Shown: positions 25,690 through 33,781, numbered from the stretch's first letter. The stretch is DNA of 64,000 nucleotides from Geodermatophilus sabuli (GCF_900215145.1 NZ_OBDO01000008.1:1-64000), one strand, 5' to 3'. Notes: generated by a model from the sequence alone, not told the origin. Numbers and translations are program-made.

Positions 25690-26589
25690 ATGGCAGATCG
25701 GCAGCTCAGGACGGTTCTGGAGGGCGGCGGGTTCTTCGAGGGCCCGCGCTGGCACGAGGGCACCTGGTGGGTGTCGGACTTCTACCGGCACACGGTCAGC
25801 CGGGTGGCGCCGGACGGCGCGGAGACCGTCGTCGTCGAGGTGGAGCAGCAGCCCTCCGGGCTCGGCTGGCTACCTGACGGCTCGCTGGTGGTCGTGTCGA
25901 TGAAGGACCACCGCGTCCTCCGCCACGCCGACGGGTCGGTGAGCACGTACGCCGACGTCACCGAGCACTGCGGCGGGCACCTCAACGACCTGATCGTGGA
26001 TGCGCAGGGGCACGTGTTCGTCGGCGACTTCGGCTTCGACCTGATGGGCGGCGGCGCTGCTGCGACGGCGTCGCTGAAGCGGATCGGTCCGGACGGCTCG
26101 GTCTCCGTCGCCGCGGAGGAGTTGCAGTTCCCGAACGGCGCGGTGATCACCCCGGACGGCGGCACCCTCGTCGTCGGCGAGACGCTGGGCAACCGGTACA
26201 CCGCGTTCGACCTGGGTGCCGACGGGTCGCTGACCAACCGGCGGGTGTGGGCCGCGCTCGGCCCGGAGGTCACCGGGACGACGGTCGACGAGGTGCTCGG
26301 CCAACTGGTGGTTGCGCCGGACGGGTGCACGCTGGACGCCGAGGGCCGGATCTGGGCCGCCGACGCGGTCGGGGGCCGGGTGGTGCGCGTGGCCGAGGGC
26401 GGCCAGATCGTCGACGAGGTCGCCGCGCCGGCCGGGCTCGGCGTGTACGCCTGCATGCTCGGCGGGGACGACGGCCGCACGCTGCTGATGTGCTGCGCGC
26501 CGGACTTCTACGAGCACAACCGCGCGCCGGTGCGCGAGGCGGTGCTGGTGGCGACCGAGGTCGACGTCCCCCACGCCGGCCGGCCGTAG
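25690..26589 (+). CDS. SMP-30/gluconolactonase-family protein
   Basis: 299 residues forming a predicted six-bladed beta-propeller. The family start EGPRWHEGTWWVSDFY carries the metal-binding glutamate; further metal ligands are expected in HLNDLIVDAQG and FPNGAVITPDG. Enzymes of this family hydrolyse sugar lactones or related esters with a divalent metal. No sugar operon is adjacent, so the substrate is unknown. ATG at 25690. It ends in a 20-bp hairpin shared with the small convergent gene. Confidence 0.85.
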   Translation: MADRQLRTVLEGGGFFEGPRWHEGTWWVSDFYRHTVSRVAPDGAETVVVEVEQQPSGLGWLPDGSLVVVSMKDHRVLRHADGSVSTYADVTEHCGGHLNDLIVDAQGHVFVGDFGFDLMGGGAAATASLKRIGPDGSVSVAAEELQFPNGAVITPDGGTLVVGETLGNRYTAFDLGADGSLTNRRVWAALGPEVTGTTVDEVLGQLVVAPDGCTLDAEGRIWAADAVGGRVVRVAEGGQIVDEVAAPAGLGVYACMLGGDDGRTLLMCCAPDFYEHNRAPVREAVLVATEVDVPHAGRP

Positions 26590-26613
26590 CCGCTCATCGC
26601 GGCCCGGAACACA

Positions 26614-26655
26614 CGGCAGCGGCCCCTCCCGGACGTCCGGGAGGGGCCGCTGCCG
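26614..26655. terminator. Very strong bidirectional hairpin
   Basis: 20-bp perfect stem: arms 26614-26633 and 26636-26655 (core GGCCCCTCCCGGA) with a 2-nt CG centre, effectively an ACGT tetraloop. It lies between the stops of two convergent genes. Confidence 0.9.
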
Positions 26656-26664
26656 AGCGGTGGA

Positions 26665-26823
26665 TCAGTAGCCGCGGCCCGGTCCCTTGCCGCCGCCCTT
26701 CTGCTTCGCCTGGTAGTCGGCGATGAACTTCTTGAGCTTCGCCTGGTTCTCCGGCTTGCGGGCCTCCTGGATGACCTTCGCCGCGATCCCCGATGCCACG
26801 AGCTTCCGGATCATTCCGGCCAT
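26665..26823 (-). CDS. Small basic hypothetical protein (52 aa)
   Basis: ATG at 26823 preceded by GGGAGG at 8 nt; stop TGA. The sequence is amphipathic and Lys-rich (GIAAKVIQEARKPENQAKLKK) with a Gly/Lys tail ending in GRGY. It has no signal peptide. No function is recognised; size and charge would fit a nucleic-acid- or membrane-surface-associated helix. It has its own strong terminator. Confidence 0.7.
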   Translation of the reverse strand: MAGMIRKLVASGIAAKVIQEARKPENQAKLKKFIADYQAKQKGGGKGPGRGY

Positions 26824-27146
26824 GTGAGTTGCCTCCCTGGGTTGGTTGTCCGTAGTCGTGCCCGCCCAACGGTCCGGCCAACCCCGGAGGTTCCCGCGGC
26901 TCCGCGTTGTCCTACCACTACTCCGAGCAACGACTCCCCGAGTGTGACCTGTCTGTCTGTCACCGCGCTGACCTGCGGTGTTTCGAGTTCGCGTCGGCTG
27001 GGGTTTCCGGCGTCCGTGGTGCTCAGGACGGCGTGTCGCGCGCGTGTCGCGATGTCCGCCGACCGGGCAGCGGACCGACGAGTCCGCTCTTAACGTCCTC
27101 CGCGGTCCTGACGGGCCCCTCGTCGCCGCACCTGGTGACACCCGTC

Positions 27147-27292
27147 GGATCCCGCCGAACCGGGGCGCGGCCACGCGTCGCGCCCGGACCGGGGACCCAC
27201 CGCAGCACTGGGGTGAAGCACGGCCACGCGCCGTGCCGGGCGACCTCCCCGCCCGAACCCGTCAGCTAACCCGGTAGGCGGACGGAAGGAAC
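27147..27292 (+). promoter_or_regulatory. c-di-AMP riboswitch (ydaO/yuaA type)
   Basis: The leader of the NlpC/P60 gene contains the conserved ydaO blocks in order: GGGGACCCAC (27191-27200), TGGGGTGAA (27209-27217), and CCGAACCCGTCAGCTAACC (27253-27271) followed by GGTAGGCGG and GGAAGG. An upstream GC-rich hairpin (CCGGGGCGCG with CGCGCCCGG) fits the variable arm. In actinobacteria this riboswitch precedes cell-wall hydrolase genes and switches them off when c-di-AMP binds. The boundaries are approximate, set from the conserved blocks. The rest of the gap, 26824-27146, holds the promoter region and no gene I can support. Confidence 0.88.
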
Positions 27293-27308
27293 AGGAGAAC
27301 CGTCGTCG

Positions 27309-27803
27309 ATGACGACTGCCCGCACGTCCCTCGCCCGTCGCTCGTTCCGTGGGATCGCGGTCGCCGCGGTCGCCGGCGCCGGGATCGCCCTCGCTCCCGC
27401 CACCGCCTCGGCCGCGCCCGCCCCGGTCGCCACGCCGGCGGCCGCCCCGAACCCCGTCGCGCAGGCTGCGGTCGACACCGCGCTCGCGCAGCAGGGTGAC
27501 GCCTACCGCTACGGCGCCACCGGCCCGGACGCCTTCGACTGCTCCGGCCTGACGACCTTCGCCTACCGGGCGGCGGGCATCGAGCTGCCGCGCACGTCCC
27601 GGGCGCAGGCGACGGCCGGTGTCCCGGTCGCGCGCGACGCCCTGCAGCCCGGTGACCTGGTCTTCTTCTACAGCCCCGTCTCGCACGTGGGGATGTACAT
27701 CGGCAACGGGCAGATGGTGCACGCCTCGACCGCCGGCCAGCCGGTGAAGGTCGTGAACCTGGACTACATGCCCAGCTACAACACCGCGCGCCGCGTCGCC
27801 TGA
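27309..27803 (+). CDS. Secreted NlpC/P60 peptidoglycan endopeptidase
   Basis: 164 residues. Signal peptide about 1-36: RRSFRG, a hydrophobic Ala/Val stretch, and the cleavage site TASA-AP. A short Ala/Pro spacer follows, then an NlpC/P60 domain with catalytic C78 in FDCSGL, H126 in VSHVGMY and a third polar residue H138 in MVHAS. It should cut peptide stems of the cell wall outside the membrane. It has no LysM or coiled-coil targeting region, so it is a minimal enzyme. It is controlled by the c-di-AMP riboswitch upstream. The start ATG lies about 12 nt after AGGAGAA. Confidence 0.92.
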   Translation: MTTARTSLARRSFRGIAVAAVAGAGIALAPATASAAPAPVATPAAAPNPVAQAAVDTALAQQGDAYRYGATGPDAFDCSGLTTFAYRAAGIELPRTSRAQATAGVPVARDALQPGDLVFFYSPVSHVGMYIGNGQMVHASTAGQPVKVVNLDYMPSYNTARRVA

Positions 27804-27810
27804 TCCAGCG

Positions 27811-27848
27811 CCGCCGGTGCCCTGCTAGTCGCGGCAGGGCACCGGCGG
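27811..27848. terminator. Hairpin overlapping the 3' end of the convergent gene
   Basis: 15-bp perfect stem CCGCCGGTGCCCTGC (27811-27825) with 27834-27848 and an 8-nt loop. The loop contains the TAG stop codon (minus strand, 27825-27827) of the hypothetical gene on the other strand, so the stem also encodes that protein's last residues. Confidence 0.85.
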
Positions 27849-28199
27849 CTGGTCGGCCGGCTGCAGCGAGAAGACCGAGCCGGCGTCCCGCGGCCAGGAG
27901 CGCAGGAACAGCAGGCCCAGGCGGGTGTGCAGGAACGCCTCGGGGCCGTCCTCGCGGACCAGGGCCGCCATGCGCCCGGTGTCGTGGTTGCGGTGCCGCT
28001 GCAGCTCGTCGCCGACGGCGAGGGTCACGACGTCGTCCACGGCGCCCATGACGACCACCTGCCGCCAGAGCTCGTCGGGGCCGCCCTGCGCGAGCTGGAC
28101 GTGCGCCGGGTGTGGGGCGTGGCCGCGGCCCGGACGCCGGCAGGGGGTCGGGGCCTCGACACGGCTCGGGCCCGGCTGCGGCTCGAGGTGGTCGGACAC
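27825..28199 (-). CDS. Hypothetical protein (124 aa)
   Basis: Not recognised. Real coding is supported by nearly all codons ending in G or C and by the frame ending exactly in the loop of a shared terminator. The first 35 residues are Pro/His/Arg-rich and may be wrongly included; the core (VQLAQGGPDELWRQVVVMGAVDDVVTL and following) is mixed alpha/beta without signal peptide or membrane segment. The GTG start at 28199 is the first in the frame. A later start is possible. Confidence 0.6.
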   Translation of the reverse strand: MSDHLEPQPGPSRVEAPTPCRRPGRGHAPHPAHVQLAQGGPDELWRQVVVMGAVDDVVTLAVGDELQRHRNHDTGRMAALVREDGPEAFLHTRLGLLFLRSWPRDAGSVFSLQPADQPPVPCRD

Positions 28200-28361
28200 T
28201 GGCTCCCCCTGGTTCCGTGCTCCGCCGGATCACCGATGGACGCTCAGTGCAGCACGCACAGGGCCCGTTGGCGGAGCCCGGCGGACACCTGGGACGGCGA
28301 AGTCCCCCGTGTGGGCGACCAGCGTCCCGCTGTTCCGCGGCGGGGTCACCGACAGCCACGG

Positions 28362-29498
28362 TCACGACGGCGGGACGACCCACTCCCCCGCCCGCAGCAC
28401 CCCGCGCACGTCCCAGTTCCCGTCGAGCAGGACGACGTCGGCGCGCCGGCCGGCGGTGAGGGCGCCGACGTCGGCCAGGCCGAGCGCCGCGGCCGGGGTG
28501 GTCGCGGTGACCCGGGCGGCGTCGGCCAGCGACAGCCCGAGCTCGGACACCGCGCGACGGAAGAGCCGCGCCGACGTGGCGGTCCCGCCGGCGAGCGTGC
28601 CTCCCCCCGTCAGCCGGGCCACCCCGCCGTCGACCGTCACCGCCAGCCCGCCCAGCTCGTACGCGCCGTCGGGCATCCCGGCAGCGGCCATCGCGTCGGT
28701 GACCAGCGCGACCCGCTCCGGCCCGGCCGTCGCGAGCACGTGCCGCTCCCAGGCCGGGTGCAGGTGCACGCCGTCGGCGATCAGCTCGACGGTGACTCGC
28801 GGGTCCTCGAGCAGCGGCAGCACCGGCCCCGGTTCGCGGCCGGCCGGTGCGGGCATCGCGTTGAGCAGGTGGGTGGCGACCCGCGCCCCGGCGTCGACCG
28901 CGGCCCGGACGACGCCGTACGCGGCCTCGGTGTGCCCGACCGCGGGCACGACCCCTGCGCCGGCGAGCGCGGCGATCGCCTCCAGCGCACCGGGGAGCTC
29001 GGGCGCGAGCGTCACCATGCGCACGATCCCCGGCGCCAGCACCCGCGCCAGCTCCGCCGGCGTCGGCGGCCGCAGGGCTGCGGGGTCGTGCGCGCCGCAG
29101 CGGGACGGCGCCAGCCACGGGCCCTCCAGGTGGACCCCGGCCAGCTCGCCGTCGGCGACCAGTCCGGTCAGGTCGTCGAGCGCCCGATCCAGCGCGCCCC
29201 GCCGCAGCGACACCAGCGAGGCGACGACCGTCGTCGTCCCGGCCGCGCGGTGCACGGCCAGCGCGTGCCGGGCGGCGTCGGGGCCACCGTCGTAGGAGGC
29301 GCCGCCCCCGCCGTGCTGGTGGACGTCGACGAAGCCGGGCACCAGGGTGCGCCCGGTGCAGTCGGTGACGCGGTCGGCGGCCGGTGCCGGGCCCGTGCCG
29401 ACCGCCGTCAGGCGCGGCCCGGTCGCGTGCACCCAGCCACCGGCGAGGACGCCGCCGGGCGGGACGACGTCCCCGCCGGTGAGCAGCAGACTCCCCAT
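28362..29498 (-). CDS. nagA: N-acetylglucosamine-6-phosphate deacetylase
   Basis: 378 residues, amidohydrolase superfamily. The enzyme removes acetate from GlcNAc-6-P in amino-sugar recycling. Metal and catalytic motifs: VDVHQHGG (H60, H62), HLEGPWL (Glu), VGHTEA (His), HLLNAMP, and LVTDAMAAAG with the catalytic Asp. ATG at 29498 lies 20 nt after the upstream lipoprotein gene, so the two are probably co-transcribed. No nagB or transporter is in the window. A decayed sugar kinase lies just beyond, hinting at a former larger sugar cluster. Confidence 0.9.
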   Translation of the reverse strand: MGSLLLTGGDVVPPGGVLAGGWVHATGPRLTAVGTGPAPAADRVTDCTGRTLVPGFVDVHQHGGGGASYDGGPDAARHALAVHRAAGTTTVVASLVSLRRGALDRALDDLTGLVADGELAGVHLEGPWLAPSRCGAHDPAALRPPTPAELARVLAPGIVRMVTLAPELPGALEAIAALAGAGVVPAVGHTEAAYGVVRAAVDAGARVATHLLNAMPAPAGREPGPVLPLLEDPRVTVELIADGVHLHPAWERHVLATAGPERVALVTDAMAAAGMPDGAYELGGLAVTVDGGVARLTGGGTLAGGTATSARLFRRAVSELGLSLADAARVTATTPAAALGLADVGALTAGRRADVVLLDGNWDVRGVLRAGEWVVPPS

Positions 29499-29518
29499 GC
29501 CGTCGTCGTGGAGCTCGG

Positions 29519-30142
29519 CTACGGGACCCGCACGAAGTCGCGGCCGTTCCAGTGCCAGCGCACGGTGACGGGGATCGACGGGCCGTCGGCGCGGTTGTCC
29601 TCCGGCGCGTAGGCCCGCATCCCGGCGACGATGTCGCCGTCCCGGACCGACAGCGCGGTCGGGTCGTAGAGCGGCGACAGGATCGTCGACTCCCGCAGCG
29701 TGCGCGGGCTGGGCAGCAGCCCGAGCCAGGTTCCGTCGGCGGCGAAGACCTGGACCTCCTCGAGGATCCCGTTGGACGGCTGCGGGGAGCACTGCAGCAG
29801 CACGACCGTGTCCGGCTCGCCGTCTCCGTCGACGTCACCGCTGGCGCTGGCCTCGAACCAGACGTCGTAGTACTCGTAGAACGGGCTCCGGCTCGCGTCG
29901 GCGGGCACGCGCGCGGCCCCGCCGTCGAGGTCCGCCTCGAAGCCACCCGGGACGATCCCGTCGCAGGTCACGCTGTACGTGGCCTCGGGCCAGTCGGGCT
30001 CCGGTTCCGGGGAGGGACCCGGTGCGGCCCCACTGCCGCCGGCGGTGGCGCACCCGGCCAGCAGGCACGCCGCCAGGCCGACGGCCGACAGCGCGGGCGG
30101 TGCTGTCCGCAGCCGTCCCGGCGCGGTCCACGACACGGACAT
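29519..30142 (-). CDS. Putative lipoprotein with FG-GAP/EF-hand-like loop
   Basis: 207 residues. A signal sequence with lipobox LLAGC puts the lipidated cysteine at C31. A Gly/Pro/Glu spacer follows, then a globular outer domain with the calcium-type loop DVDGDGEPD near 103-111, as in VCBS/FG-GAP repeats, and several aromatic residues. Probably anchored on the outer face of the membrane. The binding target is unknown. It lies upstream of nagA on the same strand. Confidence 0.72.
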   Translation of the reverse strand: MSVSWTAPGRLRTAPPALSAVGLAACLLAGCATAGGSGAAPGPSPEPEPDWPEATYSVTCDGIVPGGFEADLDGGAARVPADASRSPFYEYYDVWFEASASGDVDGDGEPDTVVLLQCSPQPSNGILEEVQVFAADGTWLGLLPSPRTLRESTILSPLYDPTALSVRDGDIVAGMRAYAPEDNRADGPSIPVTVRWHWNGRDFVRVP

Positions 30143-30267
30143 CGGCGATCACCTCGGCCGGGGAGGGCGGGGAGCTCCCTCCGGAGACGGAGGATCCCAC
30201 GATGCGGCCGCCGTCGGTGGCTGCCGGCGAGCGGTCCTCCGACGGGGATCGGGGCAGTCTGTCCCCG

Positions 30268-30750
30268 TGGACCTCCCGCACTGGCCCCGCCCCGCGGGCG
30301 CGGGCCCGGTGGTGGCGCTCGGCAAGCTGGTGGCCGACCAGGTGCTGGTGCTCTCCGCGCCGCTGGTGGCCGGCGGGCAGCAGCGGGTCGCGCGGACGAC
30401 GACCGCGGGTGGTGCGCCGGCCAACGTGACCGCGAACCTGGTGCGGCCGGACGTGCCGGCACGGCTGGCGGGCTGGAACCGGGTGACGTCCGCCGCGAGT
30501 GGGTGGCCGGCGCGGCCGTCGTCCACCTGGACGGCTACGACCTGCTGCGCTTCCCGGACGCGCTGGCCGCCGGAGCTGCCCTGGCGCACGACGCCGGGGT
30601 ACCGGTGAGCGTCGACGTGGCGGCGACGACCCGGATGCCGGCGCCGGGATCGACGCGTACGTCGGGCTGCTCGCCGGCGTGCTGGCCGGGTGGCGCGCCG
30701 GGCCACCGGTCCTGGACGCCGTCCGCAGCGGGCAGCGACGGCCGCGGTGA
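30268..30750 (+). pseudogene. Decayed PfkB/ribokinase-family sugar kinase
   Basis: Three fragments in different frames together look like one PfkB kinase. First: ALGKLVADQVLVLSAPLVAGG and TAGGAPANVT (frame of 30268). Second, near 30500-30645: VVHLDGYDLLRFPDAL and AHDAGVPVSVDVA. Third, near 30640-30750: DAGAGIDAYVGLLAGVLAGW, the usual GAGD-containing C-terminus. The whole remnant is about 480 nt against about 900 expected, so it has frameshifts and internal deletions. No full-length frame can be built. Confidence 0.6.
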
Positions 30751-30796
30751 TCGCCGGGGTGGTCGGCGCCCAGCCGCCGTCCTGCCCCCCGCGACG

Positions 30797-30816
30797 TGGT
30801 ATCAGCGGCGATACCA
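30797..30816. promoter_or_regulatory. Operator-like inverted repeat before the antitoxin gene
   Basis: TGGTATC and GATACCA form a 7-bp inverted repeat around AGCGGC. It ends 7 nt before the ATG at 30824 and overlaps where a -10 element would lie, so it is the likely autorepression site. A related pair (TGGTATC ... GGTACCA) lies near 52909-52935 before the MazE-like gene. Confidence 0.5.
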
Positions 30817-30823
30817 TCCGGGC

Positions 30824-31027
30824 ATGGCCATGACCCTGCGTCTGGACGACCAGGAGACCGAAGCCCTCCGCCGCCGAGCGGAACTCGAGGGCCGGTCGAT
30901 GCAGGACGTCGCTCGGCAGGCGGTCCGCGACTACATCGAGCGCACCAGCAAGCGCGAACTGCTCGATCGCGTGCTCGACGAGGAACTCCCGCGATATGCC
31001 GAGGCGCTGGAACGTCTCGGGCAGTGA
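30824..31027 (+). CDS. Ribbon-helix-helix antitoxin (partner of a truncated Doc)
   Basis: 67 residues. MAMTLRLDDQETEALRRRA is the DNA-binding ribbon and first helix; GRSMQDVARQAVRDYI is the second helix; the C-terminal part (RELLDRVLDEELPRYAEAL) is the neutralising tail. The first ATG of two was chosen; the second is 6 nt later. It overlaps the following Doc-like gene by GTGA and has an operator-like palindrome upstream. The antitoxin is complete although its toxin is not. Confidence 0.78.
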   Translation: MAMTLRLDDQETEALRRRAELEGRSMQDVARQAVRDYIERTSKRELLDRVLDEELPRYAEALERLGQ

Positions 31028-31221
31028 TCTTCCTGGACCTCGACGACCTCCTGCACGTCGCCGGGCGAGCGGTCGGAGAGATCGAGCTGCGGGACCTCGG
31101 CCTGCTGGAGTCTGCCTCGGCACGACCGCGCTCCACCGCGTTCGGCGAGGACGCCTATCCGACGATCCACGAGAAGGCAGTGGCCCTGCGCCTGCGGTCC
31201 GGTACGGCTCCGTGGCGGTGA
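31024..31221 (+). pseudogene. Truncated Doc-type (Fic-fold) toxin lacking the active site
   Basis: 65 codons from GTG 31024. IFLDLDDLLHVAGRAVGE, RDLGLLESASARP and AFGEDAYPTIHEKAVAL match the N-terminal half of Doc toxins. A complete Doc has about 125 residues and continues with the Fic motif HxFxDGNKR, which carries the catalytic His and phosphate loop. Here the frame ends after SGTAPWR and the Fic motif is not found in any frame before the next gene. It should therefore be inactive. Confidence 0.75.
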
Positions 31222-31242
31222 TCGCGGATCGGCCGCGAGGAG

Positions 31243-32910
31243 TCACACCGCGAGCAGGCGGTGGACGAACTGGATGGCGATCGAGCCCTCGCCGACGGCG
31301 GACGCCACCCGCTTGACCGACCCGTGCCGGACGTCCCCGGCCGCGAGGACCCCGGGCACGCTGGTCTCCAGCGGCACCGGCGGACGCCCGAACGCCCGGA
31401 GCGCCTCGGCACCGAGGTCGGCCCCGGTCAGCACGAAGCCGGCGTCGTCGCGCTCCACCGTCGGCGGCAGCCACTCGGTGTGCGGCCGCGCGCCGATCAT
31501 CAGGAAGAGGGCGAACGCGTCGACCGTCTCCTGCCCCCCGGTCGTGCGGTCACGCAGCACCAGGTGCTCCAGCCGGCCGTCGCCACCACCGTCGACGACC
31601 TCGGTGCCGGTCCGGACCTCGATGTTCGGGGTCTGCTCGACCTGGTGGACCAGGTAGTGCGACATGCCGGCGGCGAGCGTCGCGGCCCGCACGACGAGCG
31701 TGACGCGCTTGGCGTAGTGGGCGAGGTGCAGGGCGGCCTGCCCGGCGGAGTTCGCGCCCCCGACGATGAAGACCTCCTCCCCCGCCACGAGCGGCGCCTC
31801 GGCGGCGGCGGCGCCGTAGTAGACACCGGCACCGCGCAGCTCCTCGAGTGACTCGACGCCCAGGCGGCGGTAACTGGCGCCCGTCGCCAGGACCACCGCG
31901 CGGGCCACCACGACCCCACCGGTGTCGAGGCTCAGGACGACGCCGCCGTCCTCGCGCGCCAGGTTCGTGACCTGCTGCATGAAGGCGAAGCGGGCGCCGA
32001 AGACCCACGCCTGCTGGTAGGCGCGGCGGGCCAGGTCCGCACCGCTGAGCCCCCGCGGGAAACCGAGGTAGTTGCGGATCGACGAGCTCGCCGTGGCCTG
32101 CCCGCCGATGCTGCCCGAGTCGATCACCACGGTGCGCAGGCCCTCGGAAGCGCCGTAGACGCCCGCGGACAGGCCGGCGGGTCCGCAGCCGACGATCACC
32201 AGGTCGTACTCGTCCCCCGACGGGTCGATCGTCGTCCCGGCCGACCGGGCGATGTCCATGTCGGTGGGGTCCTCCATCACCCGCCCGTCGGGCATGCGCA
32301 GGAGCGGGAGCCGCCTGTCCAGACCGGCGTCGGTGAGGATGGCGCGGCCCTCCTCGGAGCCGGCCAGGCAGAACCGGTGCGGCATCGCGCAGCGCTCCAG
32401 CGTCTCCCGCAGCTCGTAGGCGCGGCCGGACCAGGTCTCACCGACGACGTCGATCGTGTGCGGCGCGCGGCGGCGCGTCTCGGCCCACGCGAGCAGGAAG
32501 CTCGAGAGCGCCTGGTGGAACTGCTCGTCGGGCGGCGGTGCCGGCCGCATCACCCACTGGTCGATGCGGCCGCGGGCGATGGCCTCGAAGACGGTGTCGC
32601 CGGTGGGCGGGTCCCCGACGTGCGCCCACGGGAGGAGCAGCGCCCGCTGAGCGTGCGGGAACAGGCTCGGCACGCCCGCCAGGAAGTCGGCGCCGGGTCT
32701 GCCCGCGAGCTCCTCGCCGGCGAGCACCAGGGCGACCTCCCCGCCGTCGGCCGCCACGTCCTGGAACCTCCGGCGAGCCTCGTCCGGCGAGCGCAGGCAG
32801 CAGACGCGGTAGTCGGCCGAGTACCGGTTGCGCAGCTCCCGCTCGACGTCGGCCAGCAGGCCGGGGTCGTCGTCGACCGCGACCAGCAGGGGCGCGCTCG
32901 CGGCGACCAT
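31243..32910 (-). CDS. Fused receiver-like/thioredoxin-reductase-like FAD oxidoreductase
   Basis: 555 residues. The N-terminal 1-125 resembles a response-regulator receiver (LLVAVDDDPGLLADVEREL). A small thioredoxin-fold-like segment (about 155-225) follows. The remainder is a two-dinucleotide-binding flavoprotein: LVIVGCGPAGLSAG (FAD) near 243, VFIVGGANSAGQAA (NAD(P)H) near 395, and VLAAGDVRHGSVKRVASAVGEG at the end. The CxxC redox pair of true thioredoxin reductases is absent: the stretch reads GGQATASSSIRNYLGF. It is therefore a TrxR-like enzyme with another electron acceptor. ATG at 32910. Confidence 0.85.
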   Translation of the reverse strand: MVAASAPLLVAVDDDPGLLADVERELRNRYSADYRVCCLRSPDEARRRFQDVAADGGEVALVLAGEELAGRPGADFLAGVPSLFPHAQRALLLPWAHVGDPPTGDTVFEAIARGRIDQWVMRPAPPPDEQFHQALSSFLLAWAETRRRAPHTIDVVGETWSGRAYELRETLERCAMPHRFCLAGSEEGRAILTDAGLDRRLPLLRMPDGRVMEDPTDMDIARSAGTTIDPSGDEYDLVIVGCGPAGLSAGVYGASEGLRTVVIDSGSIGGQATASSSIRNYLGFPRGLSGADLARRAYQQAWVFGARFAFMQQVTNLAREDGGVVLSLDTGGVVVARAVVLATGASYRRLGVESLEELRGAGVYYGAAAAEAPLVAGEEVFIVGGANSAGQAALHLAHYAKRVTLVVRAATLAAGMSHYLVHQVEQTPNIEVRTGTEVVDGGGDGRLEHLVLRDRTTGGQETVDAFALFLMIGARPHTEWLPPTVERDDAGFVLTGADLGAEALRAFGRPPVPLETSVPGVLAAGDVRHGSVKRVASAVGEGSIAIQFVHRLLAV

Positions 32911-33045
32911 GCCCGGACCGTAGGAGCGGCCCCGATCCGGGCACCAGGTACTTAGGGCCCTGGCTCCGCCGACGTGCTCGCCCACTCGGGGACCACGGGC
33001 GTCGTCCCCATCATGCCGCATGGGATTCGCATGTACCTTCCGTGG

Positions 33046-33276
33046 GTGAGCAAGATGCTGCAGGTCCGCAACGTGCCGGACGAGCTGCACGCCGAACTCC
33101 GCCGCCGAGCGGCGGCGGCGGGGGTGTCGCTGTCGGACTACGTGCTGCGTGAACTGCAGCGGGTCGCCGAACGCTCGACCGCGGCCGAGGTCTTCGCCCG
33201 TTCGGCGTCCCTGCGGGTCCCACTGCCGATGGACGAGGTGGTCGAGGCCGTCCGGGCCGACCGCGACAACCGGTGA
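33046..33276 (+). CDS. VapB/FitA-like antitoxin
   Basis: 76 residues from GTG 33046. KMLQVRNVPDELHAELRRRAA and AGVSLSDYVLREL form the ribbon-helix-helix domain; the tail STAAEVFARSASLRV is the toxin-binding end. GTG 33046 was chosen because the family starts at this beta strand and upstream in-frame codons are not conserved-looking. Overlaps the PIN toxin by GTGA. Confidence 0.82.
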   Translation: MSKMLQVRNVPDELHAELRRRAAAAGVSLSDYVLRELQRVAERSTAAEVFARSASLRVPLPMDEVVEAVRADRDNR

Positions 33277-33665
33277 TCGTCGTCGACGCCTCGACGGTCG
33301 TCGCGGCCCTGCTCGATGCGGGCTCCGACGGGGAGAGCGCCCGCGAGGTGATGCTGGCGAACGAGGCCCATGCGCCTCACCTCCTCGACGTGGAGGTCCT
33401 CTCGGCCGTCCGTCGCCACGCGCTGTCCGGCCGGCTGAGCGGTGCCGCCGTACACGGCGCCGTCGCGGCCCTGCGAGAGCTACCGGTCGCCCGACACGGT
33501 CACGACCTGCTCCTCGACCGGTCACTCGAGCTGCGCGACTCCGTCACCGCCTACGACGGGGTCTACGTCGCCCTCGCCGAGGTCCTGGAGGCGCCCCTCG
33601 TCACCGGGGATCGCCGACTGTCCCGCACGCCGGGCCTGCGGTGCGCGGTGTCCGTGATCGGCTGA
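33273..33665 (+). CDS. VapC PIN-domain RNase toxin
   Basis: 130 residues, GTG start in a GTGA overlap with the antitoxin. All four PIN acids are present: D5 (VVDASTV), E41 (DVEVLSA), D94 (TAYDGVY) and D112 (VTGDRRL). It is therefore the intact counterpart of the altered toxin at 10745-11140. It should cleave RNA when freed from its antitoxin. Confidence 0.88.
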   Translation: MIVVDASTVVAALLDAGSDGESAREVMLANEAHAPHLLDVEVLSAVRRHALSGRLSGAAVHGAVAALRELPVARHGHDLLLDRSLELRDSVTAYDGVYVALAEVLEAPLVTGDRRLSRTPGLRCAVSVIG

Positions 33666-33723
33666 GTCGTTCCAGTCGTCGAGCAGCGAGATCGGGGCCT
33701 CACGGGCGAGCATGTTGCGCCGT

Positions 33724-33741
33724 ATCGGCAGACCTGCCGAT
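33724..33741. promoter_or_regulatory. Perfect palindrome upstream of the membrane-protein gene
   Basis: ATCGGCAG and CTGCCGAT flank a 2-bp centre (AC). It lies 60 nt after the VapC stop and about 40 nt before the next gene. It could be a regulator binding site or a weak terminator; no T-tract follows. Confidence 0.4.
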
Positions 33742-33781
33742 GTGTGTGCACCCTCAGGCCACCAGAGGGTACGCAGCCGCC

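Noticed and set aside
27262-29946. 894-codon minus-strand frame
   Set aside because: Crosses a riboswitch, NlpC/P60, nagA and a terminator; low-complexity Arg/Pro sequence.
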